The notes under the pieces were generated by a model. It ran no database searches, was not told the origin of the DNA, and saw only the letters and a list, made by a program, of their open reading frames with translations. Both the position numbers and the translations under genes were made by a program. Positions 47,099 to 60,900 of a DNA stretch of 64,000 nt are shown piece by piece (position 1 is the stretch's first letter; each line of letters begins with the position of its first letter). This stretch comes from Dipetalonema caudispina (Eukaryota > Nematoda > Chromadorea > Rhabditida > Onchocercidae): contig JABVXV010000031.1 in NCBI GenBank assembly GCA_013365325.1, positions 62,001 through 126,000 on the forward strand, written 5' to 3'.

Positions 47099-50000
47099 TT
47101 AAAAATATGAAAGTGATACCTCATAAACGGATGATACGTTCCGCGGTGGGTGACTGCCCATATACGTACCTTTGAAGTGTTTTCTACCTGCCACGAAACG
47201 TCCTGAACTTCTTCGTCTATGAAATATTGAGCTGTCATGTTCTGCCACAGGTATAGGGTGATTTCGTCTTTCACTCTTCTGTGGCATACCTGAATCAAAA
47301 ATTGGGTTTGTACTTCTTCTCGATGCCACTGTGGAGACGTATTCTGGCAGCATCTGTTGACTGACGTAGCACTGAAATAGGATCATGAATTCTAAAAAGT
47401 ACTTTTCGATTCATTTGGTGCTAAGTTAAAAATAGTAAGCGTTGCAATTCAAAGTCAGCAATGGCGCCATATTGGAGGTATGCCACAAAAATAATTATGG
47501 TAAATTGACGATTCTTCGATTCCATAATTACTTTTTTAAAATATATATTTAGATATTTAAGGCAAACAAACGTGACTCGCTGATGAGTAACAAGATGTAT
47601 CAGTGGGCGGAAATGTATGTTGATGGTGATCATCCGCACTGTCTGAACTGATAGAACTACAAATAAACTTCTTGGAGAACATTCCAGTCGTTGGCGCCAA
47701 GCCACTCTTGCTTTCGTCAAATCCAGCTCTTAGCTATAGGAATAATGAGAAGAAACTTATATTTTATTAATTGAATTAAGAGGAGTATGTAATTTTTCGT
47801 TATCTATGCTTTTCAATTTACTCTCGCCGAATACCTGCTACTTCTTTTTTTTCGTTTAACTCTTTTTAATTTATCAATAATGCAATCAATCAGTTTAAGA
47901 AACAGATTCCTGAATCTTCCCAATGAATTGCTGGCAATTAAGTAGTTCGGTTGTCCACCTACTACAATCAATGTCAAGCCTATTTAACTTCTCATATTTG
48001 ACCTCTGACTCTCAAACGTCTTGGATTATTAAGAACATTCTATAAAATAATATTACATAAAACACACCTGGTCAACAAGACATGCAATGAATATAACCCA
48101 AGCTTGGCCAGCACCAGGTAAGTCCCTAACAGCTTCTTGCACTAGCACTACATCAACAATAATTTCACCGAGTTTCTCCCAGTAATTTCCTTTAAAACCA
48201 TATGGTCGAAGTCTGCCATGCGCTTTACCTTCAAGCAAATAGATTTTGAAATTGTTTGATAATTAATAAAATATGTTGAAAAGGCACTTTTCGTCAATCG
48301 CTTTACAAGTATTTCAAATTAAACTTTTATAAAGCTAATTTTAAATCGCATTGCTCGTAAACCATTCTGGCAATGATTAGGCCTAAAGCTTTAGTTTCTG
48401 CACCTTAGCAGATTAGCCCTCTTGATTTCACTTTCCGTCCATTAACTTTCATTCTTTCTAATAACTCTAAATAAAAAGTTCACATAAAGCTTTATCCTAC
48501 TGTCAGAACAATAATTACTGGGATGTAAAATTGAGCATTTCAAATAAAATTGAATTTACCGAGTAAGAAAGGGTCGTAATCGCTGCCTGTGTCGTTCCTT
48601 TCTTTGTCACTAACTTCCAGATTCTTAATCGCATGATCGATCAACTTCACTGTCTCCTATAATGCCTTCGCATAAGAAAATCTTACAACTCGTTCCTGAC
48701 TATATCTACCATTTTTAGAAGAAAGGATTGAATTGATTTAATTTAAATTAAAGCTTACCTTCGCATGATCCCTTGGTGTAGCCGTTTCGCTGCGTGACAT
48801 TGCAGATAAAAAGGTCCGTGTTGTGAACATTTCCCAACTTCCGGGCAATTCCTTTAAAAGGCGCTCATATACCTAAATAAAGCATTGATTCGTTTCATTA
48901 TTTAAAGTTTCACTTCAAATCTAAGTAAGACCTAGGTGAGGTCAAATTTTGTTGAGAAGGAAGAAGAAGGGGCGATATGAGAAAGAAATAAAAGAAATAT
49001 CTGAACTTGAATTGGAGTTGTTAGAATTGTTCTCAAATTATCTGAAAATTATAATCCTGTCTGGATGCAGTGAAATACGACCAGCCAATCATTGAGGTTT
49101 TGTAATCGATCATTTAAAGAATATTAACCTTAATACTAAAGGGTAAAATACATCTATAAATGAGATGCATGCATGGAATTATCAAACTGATTATTTGATA
49201 TTGTCCTGCTTGTCATTTCTTACTTTATTTTCTTAGATCCCAACTTGTCCAAGATTGCATTCGATTATTCTCGAATCAAATCATCAAAAACTTAGATCGA
49301 AATGTTTAAGAAGTATAGTTGATAAAGAAATGTGATATGAATAACCTCTTCGAAAACAATTCCGATTCGTTTTCCACAATTCTTAGTTTGCAAACGATGC
49401 CACGTAAAACGAAGGAAACGTTTTTGGAGTCTATTCAATCTTGAGTTATAATCATAATGTTTCAAAACTGGTCCTGCAAGTAAAGGATGGATGGAAAAAT
49501 TTCTGAGACGCGCAAAAACACCAATAAACAGAATTTGGAAAAAAAAAACTAAAAAAATCAGCTTCTGTTTTTAAAAATCGCTTAAACTTACTGATTATAG
49601 GATCGGATACACTTGGCATACTGGACGACCGACGTAAATGAGAGGGCATTGTAAGGTCACTTAAGGCTAAATCCGTTTCGACTCCGTCTGGCAATGAGGA
49701 ATCTCTTTTTTGTTTGATAGCCTTCCTGCAAATGTATCGCTTACATGAACGCAATAATTTTAACGAACAACTTGCTTTAACTAATCCCGAAATGGACAGG
49801 GATCCAACAACCGGATTCTCCTAGCATATATGCCATCTGCAATTTAATTTAATTAGCTTTTTGCTCTTTTCATGTTCTGCTGTTTATTTTTATTCTCATT
49901 GCATGAAAACCAGTAATAGTTATTCGCAATTATTAATAGTTACTGCTTACGTAATATGATTATACGATTAATCACAAATGTTCTTATTGCTTATTCGTTA

Positions 50001-53000
50001 CTGATATGATAATGTGAAGTAATCAGTTATTGGTTGTTGATAGAAATTATCTGATATGTGTACAGTGGCACTTTTTCTTATTTTCCTTCTTATCGTAATG
50101 TATATGAAGGCCGGAATGGTGTGAAATATCTACTTTTTAAATTCTGAACAATATTTCAAAATTCTAATTGAGATGTGTAAGATATTATTCTTATAAAAAA
50201 ATACCTCCAATTTCCGGTAAAATTCATGTAATGTAATAATAATCGTCATGATAAGAATGAGAATATCATCAACCAGTGGATTTGACTTAACATTTTATGT
50301 AATTTTAGCTCAAGTAGTCTAATCAAAACTTAAATTTCCCGTAGCGTTTAAGAAAATAGAAAAGTAAATTGTAATAATTTTTTGGGAATTTTGAAACATT
50401 TGTTAACAGATGTTCAGGGATTAAAGTGACCTGCCCATAATATTAAAATCTGGATGCAAATGGAATCAATGTTTACAGACGTCATGTAAACAATAATTTT
50501 TTCCACCGAATATTTTTTGAAAGATGTTAAATAGGTTAGAATTTATTCCTCTAATTGTTGGGACAAAAGAACATTAATGGATTTGGACAAAGACGAATAG
50601 AGGTCATAATTTGCTTTTGGATGAAACTTCATGGAATGTAGCTGATAATCATTGTAAATTGTTGTATGATTGTTACAGAAGACGAAACTCATTACTTAAT
50701 AATAATTAACAATGATAAGGAAGTTCATTCAAATATTTTGTGCTATATTTATAGCATCATTTTCAGCCTGTTCACTTAATATAATATCATCCTTTAAGCA
50801 TTCTTAAAAACCTTTCCAGTAGAAAATCTGTCTTCATTTAGTGATTTTTCATTTGGAAGATTCTATTTCCCTCTGCGAACCATGTGTTTATTTGTTTGTT
50901 TTGTAACGAAATCGGATACTACAAAATTTTTGAATAACATCGCAATCGAAATGGGTTTCCATTTACAATTAACTGGACTGGTCTGAAGAAATGATGAACT
51001 TATTGGATTTAGTCAACCAATTCTTTGGCCAATTCCTTAGGATGAAAAATTACGTGTTCAATTCTACATTGGAAAAATAGCAGAGAAATATATTTTAATA
51101 AGAAATTAGAAATTTTGTCAAAATTTAGATCGACGAAAAGAAGTTTAAAGCTAAATTTTCAGTTTAAATTTGCAAAAAGAAAAAAAATGATATAAATAAA
51201 TAATACTTTATATTCTTTGGATATGTTTGGTTCTAATATGCGTTTCTCCAGCATGAATTGTTTTGCCAAAAGAATTTGTTTACGTTTGATAAGCTTAGAT
51301 TGAATCTTAGCTTTGATTACAAGAGAGCTACCAATTGCAACAGCCTTATTTTCTTCGTTAATCAAACTCATTGCAATGGCTATTTCTTATCAAGTGGACA
51401 ATGACAATGACCCGCAATCTTCAAGATTGCACTGTGGTCAAGATTATTGGGCACATCTTTCAAATGATATTTAGTAAAAGGAAAGGAGAAAATTTCCTTT
51501 CTTAAGTGACGAAATATTTTCACAAATTTCTACTTTCTCAGTTAAAATACATTGTTTTTATACATTTCCATAAATGTTTAAATTATTTCCTTAATTGATG
51601 AAAATTTCTGGATGTGAATAAGTCAAATGGAATGAATCTTTAAATTTCAAAGTTCAAAAATTTAAGTTTAGTTTTTCGATGGAATAGCAAAGAAAAATTT
51701 TTTTTTTTTTGCTATTAAATCATCCGAATGAAGATTAATTTTGCAAAAGTGCTCTATAAATACTCAGATTGACAAAGTCAGACTAGATTATTGTTGTATA
51801 ACTTTAAACATAAGTAATCATTGGCGAAATTACAGCTGCTGCAACTGTTAATGAATTTGTAAACCTACTGCAGAAATAAAATTTTAATCGTCATAATACA
51901 TCTTCTTACTAATATTTTGTATAGTGACTTTTATGAAATACGATAATTAGAAAATAGTTCTGCAAATGATATTAGATGTTTTTTGACTAACCATTCATAC
52001 TAATATTCTTGTGAACCCAAGTTGACAAAAGAAGGAATTACAAACATGCTAATTTCATAGGGAAACAGGTTTTTTGATTAATTAAAGTATGACTTAGTTA
52101 CAGTCTTTAAAATCAAACTTATCCAATTAAAAATTATAACAAATATTTCTGGAAATTATACATCAAATACAAAACAACAAGTGGCAGCAGTTATAAAATT
52201 TTGAGAAGTGAAGGTACCATCACGTTTAACTTATTTTAAAAAACTTCAAGTAACTCACCAGAATTACTAAAAATTCATTAATTATACCTATTTCTCAGGG
52301 AAAATGAATTGAATCCTACTTAATGTTTATATATGGTGTGAATACCTTTTGGACAGATGATTTTGTTTAGTATTTTCAAAAAAGGCTATTTTAAAAATTT
52401 GTTTAAAAGGAAAATATGGAAGAATAGTTATTTGAAACACTTCCTATTATTATTTTCCGTAAAAATAGCTTTTTTTTTGAAAAAGAAATGTCCATAACGG
52501 CTCAATGATATTTTAACAGATCCAAAAACACATATTTCAACGACATATGAACTGAATGGGTAATACTACTTTGTCAAGTAAAGTAAGAATGATATGAGAG
52601 ATAAGACTGACCAACTTATATTTAGTCAAAGTTGAGCATACATTTAGGATATGGACGTATCTGTCAAAAATTTGTGTCTTCCTTCGCGATTTACTTAGAT
52701 TCCTTCCTTGATTAGCTGGTTGATAAAGTGAAGGGGACTTCTTTTGTGATTTATTTGATGAAATTCAAGCAAACATACACTAAAAGTTAAACTTTTGTTT
52801 TTATAAGTTTTTTTAAAATCTGCCTTTTAAATTGATAATGATAGTCTTTTAAATTTTGATTTCTACAGAAATGAATTGATTACAATTTCCTGGAGCAGAA
52901 TTATTTCATTGAAACCAAAATAAAGACTGTTCGGATAAAACTATTTTTCGAGTTAGCTGGAATGGATAAAAAATTCTGCTTCAAATTGTTCCGGACCAAT

Positions 53001-54913
53001 GACAGGTGCTCTATTTAATTTACCTGCTGATATATCCAGTTTAGCTTTCAGTACTCTTTCAAATAACTATAATTAACATTCATATATTTTCCACTGAAAT
53101 TTTTGCTATTTCTTAACTCTGTTAAGCAATAAATCAAGTTATCTTTCTTCTATTCTCACTGCTCTTCTTAAAATAATAGTTTTAATCAAGAAGATTGGTA
53201 AGAATTTCACTATTGCAATATTTTGAGGTATATAATCAAACAATCAAATTTATGCTTCATTGGGCAATATTATGCATTCCTAAACCAAGAATATATCTAA
53301 TTTTTTAAATTAATTATATAGATTATGCAGCAGTGATTTGTCAAGTACTACATTTTCATATATTTCAGGTATTACTTTTTAGTTGTTCGTATTATTATGG
53401 CCGCAATATTTCTTATTGTTTTTGATTTTTCTTTTTCATTTCTAATATATTTATTACTCTAATTTACATTCGTTGTATGCAAATTCTCAAAAATGTAAAA
53501 GAGAAATGCAACTAACTATCTGTACATCACAATCTTCAACCTTTGAACCTGAAAACTGGACTCTCGAACAGAAGACAGTTCCCTTGTCTAGATTTCTATA
53601 ACGAAATTTCGAAACATTTTCATTTGTTTAAAATGGACGTATGAAATGCACGCACATATCACTTACCACTTTTTTATTTTGTTGATAGGAATAATGATAT
53701 TCACATTTAAGACGTATGAACGTTACGTGGACCATACCTGTTCTTTCATGACAGTATATCAGTTAAACTATCTCTACTCTAAATCATATCAAAATTATAA
53801 TAATCCGTAATTACGTAATCATACTTACCAACGATTCTTGGTAACTATAATAATTTGCAACGTTTTCATGATATTGATAGAAATTGAAAGAATATTTTAA
53901 GATCGGGTTGAGGAAAGCTGATCGTTGGTGTTAAAATCATGCATTTTTCAGTGATTCAAATTATAATAATTTAAATTCACTAATATTTAAAATTCAAGGG
54001 GAAATTTCCGTATGTTGGAAAATAAGCCAAGTTCAGATTACTAATCAAAACTGTAAATATACTTTATTTTCCAGCATTGAAAAGTTTTTTTCGTGTAAAA
54101 CGGAACAAAAAACTGCAATTCCTCATTCATTTTCCTAAATATAATCGTAGCATAACGACTGGGTGATTAAAACTAAACAAATTATTGGAATGCGATACGA
54201 AATTTAACGTCAACCGTATTGAAGAATAATTGAAATTAAAGCAAAATTGGAAATGGTACCACTAATAACCTCATATAAGAGCGTATTGCAAGTTGGTCCC
54301 AGCAAATGATGCAAGAATTAAATTACACTGTTTTTAATCTTCAGAAAAAATAATGATTCTTGTTACGTTACGAATATGAGTAATTCGATACTTAATGCTT
54401 CTTGAAGTATATTTTGAAATGGTATAGTTGCTCAATATTAATACTATAGTATAAGTTTCATTACTCAAGAGATTAATAAGTAATGATTGAAATTGAAATA
54501 AAAAACATGAAGACGAAAATGTGACCTGCGAGATGATGGCGCAGTTGTTGCATACGACGTATTTGCATTAGATGGACCTGCTCCAGACTGAAAGTTAATC
54601 TGATTTAAAATTGATTTTATTAGAACTTTTCAAGTTTAACTTTTAGGAAAGAAATATAATCATCTTTCTGTTTTGTCACCTAATTCCACAGCATTGCGCT
54701 TGTATTAATCCCAAAATGAGAATCTAAAAGTGAATTGCAAACCTGCGACATCTCGCCCATAGATTTTTCCGTCCTGCTTGCTAGTATATTCTGCCGGAGA
54801 ACCGTTACTGATGGTTCTGCCGCAGTCGTTTCCTGTACCGCTTTTTTTTCATTTTCAGCTTCAAGTTCTTGCAGCAATCTCCTGCCGCGTACTATTTTTG
54901 ATATCAAAAACAT
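47099..54913 (-). CDS. Globin with long N- and C-terminal extensions
   Basis: A haem-binding globin, likely cytosolic, acting in oxygen or redox sensing or binding. Nine exons join in phase: 54913-54743, 54587-54526, 49725-49592, 49473-49346, 48872-48759, 48656-48560, 48228-48068, 47733-47572 and 47371-47099 (TAA), giving 433 residues. The fold covers about 130-300. YERLLKELPGSWEMF fits helix B to CD1 (Phe181 at CD1, Tyr167 at B10). DHAKETVKLIDHAIKNL fits helix E with distal His201. KAHGRLRPYGFKGNYWEKLG carries the proximal His239. GQAWVIFIACLVDQLRAGFDE fits helix H. The E-F region is about nine residues longer than in myoglobin. The first 125 residues are polar and low-complexity (MPSHLRRSSSMPSVSDP), and the C-terminal 130 are Ser/Arg/His-rich and probably disordered. 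The start ATG lies 2 bases after TTATTTCAG, as for trans-splicing, but an upstream exon is possible. The last exon contains an in-frame GTATGCC donor, so the C-terminus may vary. Confidence 0.88.
49726..54525 (-). other. 4.8-kb intron of the globin gene
   Basis: It separates the second and third coding exons and is far longer than the other introns in this gene. It is AT-rich, and I see no nested gene: the longest open frame inside it (51159-51371 minus, 70 codons) lacks a recognisable domain. Regulatory elements could lie here, but none is identifiable by eye. Confidence 0.65.
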
Positions 54914-57900
54914 ATCTGAAATAATAATTACTTTAATACCATAATTTTAAAAAAGCTACGAATATCAATATCGGTGCTGAAAGTTTCATTCATAATTTGA
55001 AGAAAAACAGAGATAAACTCAGATAAGATCAGGATTGGGAAGATCGTTGTAATGGTAACGGTTACACTTATGAAGATGAGCTGCAAAGTTGAATTGTTGT
55101 GTGTACTGTAAAATGATTACTAAAATTAAGAAGTAACATGTTAATGGGTTGGATAATTAAATCATAAATGACATTCCCCAATTATCCGAATTTGATCACA
55201 TGCAGTACATAAACAAGAACACCAGCTGTTCTTTCTCGTCCTTTTATTAAGATATTTTTGTCTTTGCATAGAATTTGGAATCTTCCTTTTGCCCAAAAGA
55301 TAACCCTTTCATTTTCTAGAATTTCTCTCCATTTCCTCCCCAAAAAAAGAACTCTATAAGTTTCTGAATATGCAATATAAAAAAACTTCAACAATTAACT
55401 GATATTTTTCAAATTATGATACATACAAAATGTTGATATAGCAAAACATTTCAATACTTAGCGGTCGATTAAATTCTCAGCATAAGAGAACTCGTAAATT
55501 GTAAACATAACTAGTTTTTGATTTCTCTAAATAAAAATTCTCAATTTTCTAGCGATAAAAACCTCCAGATTCAAAAAAAAAAAAAAAAATATGCAATTTT
55601 TATTTTCCAGTGCACTTCCGACTACTACGTTTAGCTAAGCTGACTAGTATAAACTATGTTTAATCTAAATCAAAAATATCAAAACTTATTTAAATTTTTC
55701 TAACAAGTAATTTTAGCTTTGGTTGATGATGGTTTTACAAAACGTTGTACATAATTATCCTGATTTCTCTACGATCATAACCTTGAATTTGGTACAAAAT
55801 TTGACTCGGTAAATTTTTTGTTCCACTTTTGCGATATGGAAAACTTCAAGTTGAGAATAGCTATAGATGTTGTTTGACTGATTTTTCAAGCTATTTATTA
55901 TTCATCATGTTATTAAATATTCTATTTTTGTTTTCAATATACTTGAGAATGAGGTGTACCCAATTCACGAATTGTCGAAGGATTAGCAAGATACCCAATT
56001 TTGTTGCTATGGCATCTGTTCTTGAGTTCCACAAAGCAATCATTAAGACAGTAGTGGAAAACAGGAAGGAAAGTGTTGTAAGAAGTGGTACTTATTTGTT
56101 ACTACTGTAAACAACTTGCAATTTATTAGCTATCTAGCATGAAGTTAAGAATGATGATAGCCAGTTTAAACTGGAGACAATACTCAGATTACACTATGCT
56201 GCATGAAAGTTTCAATCAACGTATTGTATCTGAAAAATACAATGATACTAACGAAAATGAAAACAAAAAAAGAAAAAATCTCATCAATAAATTTTTTTCA
56301 GTGGAAAATATATAATTTGTACGGAGATATTTTTCAATCAATTTTTAAGCAAAAAAAAAAAAAAAAAACTGCTGGTTCGAAGAAGCATTTGCTGGATAAT
56401 GTTGAATATTCTACTGAAAAAACAGAAGTCTGAATTAAAAAAAGTACCTGTTGAAGCATTCATCATATTCTACTTTAAAAAAAATAAAGCCTGAATAGAA
56501 AAAAAAAACTGCCTGCATCGTTTGAATTGATTTCTTTAGGAATAAATGAACTTCTTTTATTGTTTGAGCAAGAATTGTTAGCTTCATATTGAAAGTTATG
56601 CATAAACTTATTATTAGGTAAAAGCTAAACTGCATTATTGAATGTGACCTTCAGGAGAACACTCTTAACTTTTTCATTTTTGCTATGCCATGAATAATAT
56701 TCATTGAGAATAAGAATTCTCAGCTGGCCAAATACAATTTCTAAGCTCATTACTGTAGATGCAGATCGATCACGATACTCGCCGTTTCGCAATCAATAAA
56801 CACTTGGTCAATCGAACTAATTATAAAACATATTCCTAAAAAGTAACGTGGGTCAAAAACGACCACACAGTTCTTTTACAACATTAGAAGTGTTCCAAAG
56901 CATTCTGAACATAAGTTCAAATCATATTCTAAATTATGTCATATAAAAGCGTCCAGTTCAAATTTTATGGAAAGCAAATATTAGTTATGACTGTTAAATA
57001 ATCAGTACTGATTGAAAACTTATGCGCAAAAACTACTTATATAAGTAATTAAAATTAAACTTTTCGATGTCTTAATAAGACTAAATTTGAAAAAAACTTC
57101 CCTCTTACTTGAACTTTTTTTAATTTAACTTTTACAAGAGTGATTTAAACTTCGAAAATCATGTAAATATCATCATTTAGTACATTTGACGTTATAAATT
57201 TGCAGCATACTTTTCATAAAATTGCTTGCTAACTTTTTTGTCATTTTGCCGAAATTCATTCTCGAAGGTCTGCTCTTCTTTTCAAAACTCTTTGAATCAC
57301 AATTGCGCTGTATCTTTGTAAGTATTTATTGAATTAAATAACCTGTTGGTATTATAATTTACTATTACTGTTGTTTTTACGATTTATTTCGAACTTAGAT
57401 CTAAAAAATTAGCCAAATTTTCTTCTTGTCCAATATCATTCGCTTAGTCTAAAATAATTGTGAAACAAGAGTAAATAATAGATCATTAGCGAAAAATATA
57501 AATCAAGAAATAAGCACTATAATGATGTATAATACTGACTATTTACTTGCAGGATAGATTTCTACCGGATAGTGTAAAGGTAATTGCGCTTTTTGCATCG
57601 CTGAATTTTGTTACATTACATTAGGAAACATTGGCACGAATAAATGGCTATATTATACACAATTTTAGTGTCCATTTCACGCTTTAATGACTTATTACTT
57701 ATTGCTTCACTTCTGTTCATTTTAAGCTAAAGAAATGGCGTTCGAAGGAATGAAAATTTGAGAGAATTTTTTTTTCAAATAAAAATGAAAAATGTCATGT
57801 TTGTTACTCATTTTGTGGCAGTTTCAAGTTAAACGAAATTATAAAATTATAAACAACCAAAACTTGTTATAGCCAACATCTGAAGTGTTCGCAATTTAAA

Positions 57901-60900
57901 GCACCAACAGTTTTCCTCTTGAATTTTTTTGGAGTTGAATTTTGACACAATTAACGAATAAGAAATCTGTTTTAAAATAGACTAGGAGATTATCGACTAC
58001 TAAAAATAATTTACTCTAAAATTCAAGATGGAAAAAATATTGGTGAAATAGTTGCATATGAAATGAGCATTCTGTTCTCGGGAAGCACTTTAATAATTCA
58101 TAGTATTGACAAATCGAAGTTCATTAATTTAGTATTAATAGAAAAGTGTCTCAAAACTTTTTGTCAAGGATGCATAATTCATGTAACAGTGAATGTTTTA
58201 TCGCTGCTCGATATCAACCTCAAATTTATATCAGCTGTTTGGTTTGAGAAAAGAATAAAAGTGGGCCTATGGTAAAGATTTGTTCAAAACAAACTGATAC
58301 AAAGTGCTGTCAATTCTCTTTCTTTTTTTGTTACATTTTTTCAAAAGTATAAAAAAAAATGAGCAAAAATGAATACACCGAAGCTTGTTTTACTGAACTA
58401 AAGTTCACTATGAAATTTACTTCAAAGTACAAAAATTTTAATTGTGAGGACATGAAAGGTTGAAAGGTTTTTATGCAGTATCTCTCACTATCAAGTCCCC
58501 TACTCTTTACACCGAATGAAAATTCTTGTTTTCTGAATTAAATTTAGCTACCAGAATTCTGTAATTCGAAATATTTTATAGTGTTGCGAATAAAAAGAGT
58601 AAAATAAATGTAGTAGTTAAGAAAAAGTTTTTATGAACTACGATTTGGTGGTGGTTTTTCCTAGAAGTTTCCAACAGAACTTTAAATAAAGCATGCAAAA
58701 TGATTTAATGTTTTCGAACTATCCATCAATTTCTGACACCAATATATTTAAATAATTTAAAGAAATTTAAAACTCTAGTGGAAAATGTAAGCATAACAAT
58801 GTCAAAACAAAAACTTGGGTGGATATTTAAATGTAAGTGCAATGGAGAAAGTTTGTCTAGGCTATAGCTTTATGATAATGATAGCAAAGGTTCACATTTT
58901 TTTATAGTCGTAGATCGATCTTCGACGAAAATATAGTACCGACGATCTCATTTTCTAACTTTTTCGCCCCATTTTTCACTCAAATACCATTTATGTTATA
59001 TTCTGTTGGTTTCGGCTATTAGATATCGCAGCAATCTCTCTAATGATATTACCCATTGAGAACATTGATAAAGATTAGGTTAAATTTCGTTTTTTTTCCT
59101 AGTACAATATTTAATCAAAATACTTAATTATAATATGAAAACGATAAAGACTGATTGGTTCCAGTGCAAAGAGAGTCAACCATACTTCCAGATGTTTTAA
59201 GATAATTTTTGTGTAAAACCTATGGGTCCAAATCATTGATGATGGCAGTGGCGAACGCATTAAACAGAATCGCTTGATTATATCCAGAAGATCTATTATG
59301 ATTCGAACCCGAATGTGGCAATACTTAATATTAAAATAGGCATCTCGCTGATTTTGATCATTTAGGCCACTAAAGAATCTGGGACGATAAAGTACCTATT
59401 TCAATGTAAACATGTTATTGAGTTTAGGTTGATGATTAACTAGGGAATTTAACGACCGTTCAAATTCCCTCAGTTCCAATATTATGTTTTCAAAAATTGA
59501 ATAGATGATTATAAAGTCCTACTAATGATATCAAATAATATTGCAGCTAAAATCGATCCAGCGGTATTCACTCTTAGTCCTCTCCTATTTATTCCACCGT
59601 ATCCAAAATTAAACACATTATTTCCTGAAATTTTAAGTTGAATTGTTAAAGATAACTATGAATGCAGCAAATAAAATGTGGCTAATAAATAATTTTCAAG
59701 GATCGATAGAAGTATTTTCAAATAACTCATTAATTTGAAAATATTCAATATGAGTGTTTGGATGAAATAATACAAGTTGACTAACAATGGATATTTCGAT
59801 ATAATTAGCTCATAATTATTGAAATTATGTTTATATAAGAAAATACTATAGGCACAGCAAAAGCTAATTTAAGATGATATGCACGACTTATTAATTTGTT
59901 CATTATGAATCTTTAAAACTACATTAGTGGAATAGTTTGAGGTTAGAAGTAGTCCTATTAGTATTAACATTATTTTCGAGAGTTCACAAAATCTTTCTGG
60001 TGCATTGAAGTGTAAAAAATATATATTGCAACGTTTTGCAATATATACTTCTTACAGTAAAGATAATGTAAGGCCAATACAGAAATATATTAGGCTTGGT
60101 TCACTTATACAGGATCCATTTTTCTATACAATGAAATAATGTATTACTAAATGGCAAAATTAGGAAATAAGTGGTCGATATGTAACAAAGTGATGTCATT
60201 ATATATTCTTTAAATTAATGTGTTATAATAAAAGGAAATAGCAAGCATAAATAATATGAAAATAAACTAATATAGATTTAAGTCTGCCATTCCTTTCTAG
60301 TACCATATCAAAAGTAAAGAAATTTACCTGTCATTTGCAACTCCTTCAAGACTAACTCTTTTTCGCATTTCCTACTCTTTCTATCAACCATTAAGCACAT
60401 AAAAGCAAAAAGTTGTCACTATTCATCAGAAATTTTATCCTTCTTTTCCAGAGAAGACATAAAAATATCGAATTTAGAATAAATCTAAATATAGATAGGT
60501 AAGTGTAATTAGGAATAATGAAACGAAATAAGGGAAGGAGAGTTGATCATTTTGAAGATGGCTTAAGAAGTGGTAATACCAATGCTAATGCAAAGTAGTG
60601 AAATTGAAAAGAAAAAAATTTGAGTTTTACGAGTTTTTTGCTAATAGGAGGAGTATGTGATTATGTATTGGGCTTGCTAATATAATTATGGTGGAATGCT
60701 TTTTGAACCAAAATTCAATGACCACGGACAAAATGGAAAAGTGGAAAGTAAAGGAAAATTTAAAATAGAAGAGAAAGTACCTAGTTTCCCGGTCGTTGTT
60801 ACTTAATCGTCCGTTTGCTCCGCCTTTCTCCTACTAATGTGGACGATGACCAAGGATTTCGAATAATTGAATTTTGTTGAAAATGTTTAGCACACATCAC

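Noticed and set aside
47095..47298. A 67-codon open frame overlapping the last globin exon in another frame
   Set aside because: Its frame does not match the phase of the preceding exon, while the 47099-47371 frame does. It is a shadow.
48068..48656. First read as a RUN-domain protein
   Set aside because: The helix pattern, the two histidines, the CD1 Phe and the AW in the last helix fit a globin much better.
56370..56400. Possible tRNA T-arm (GGTTCGAA)
   Set aside because: The flanking bases do not form a five-pair T stem, and there is no acceptor stem or anticodon arm at the right distance.
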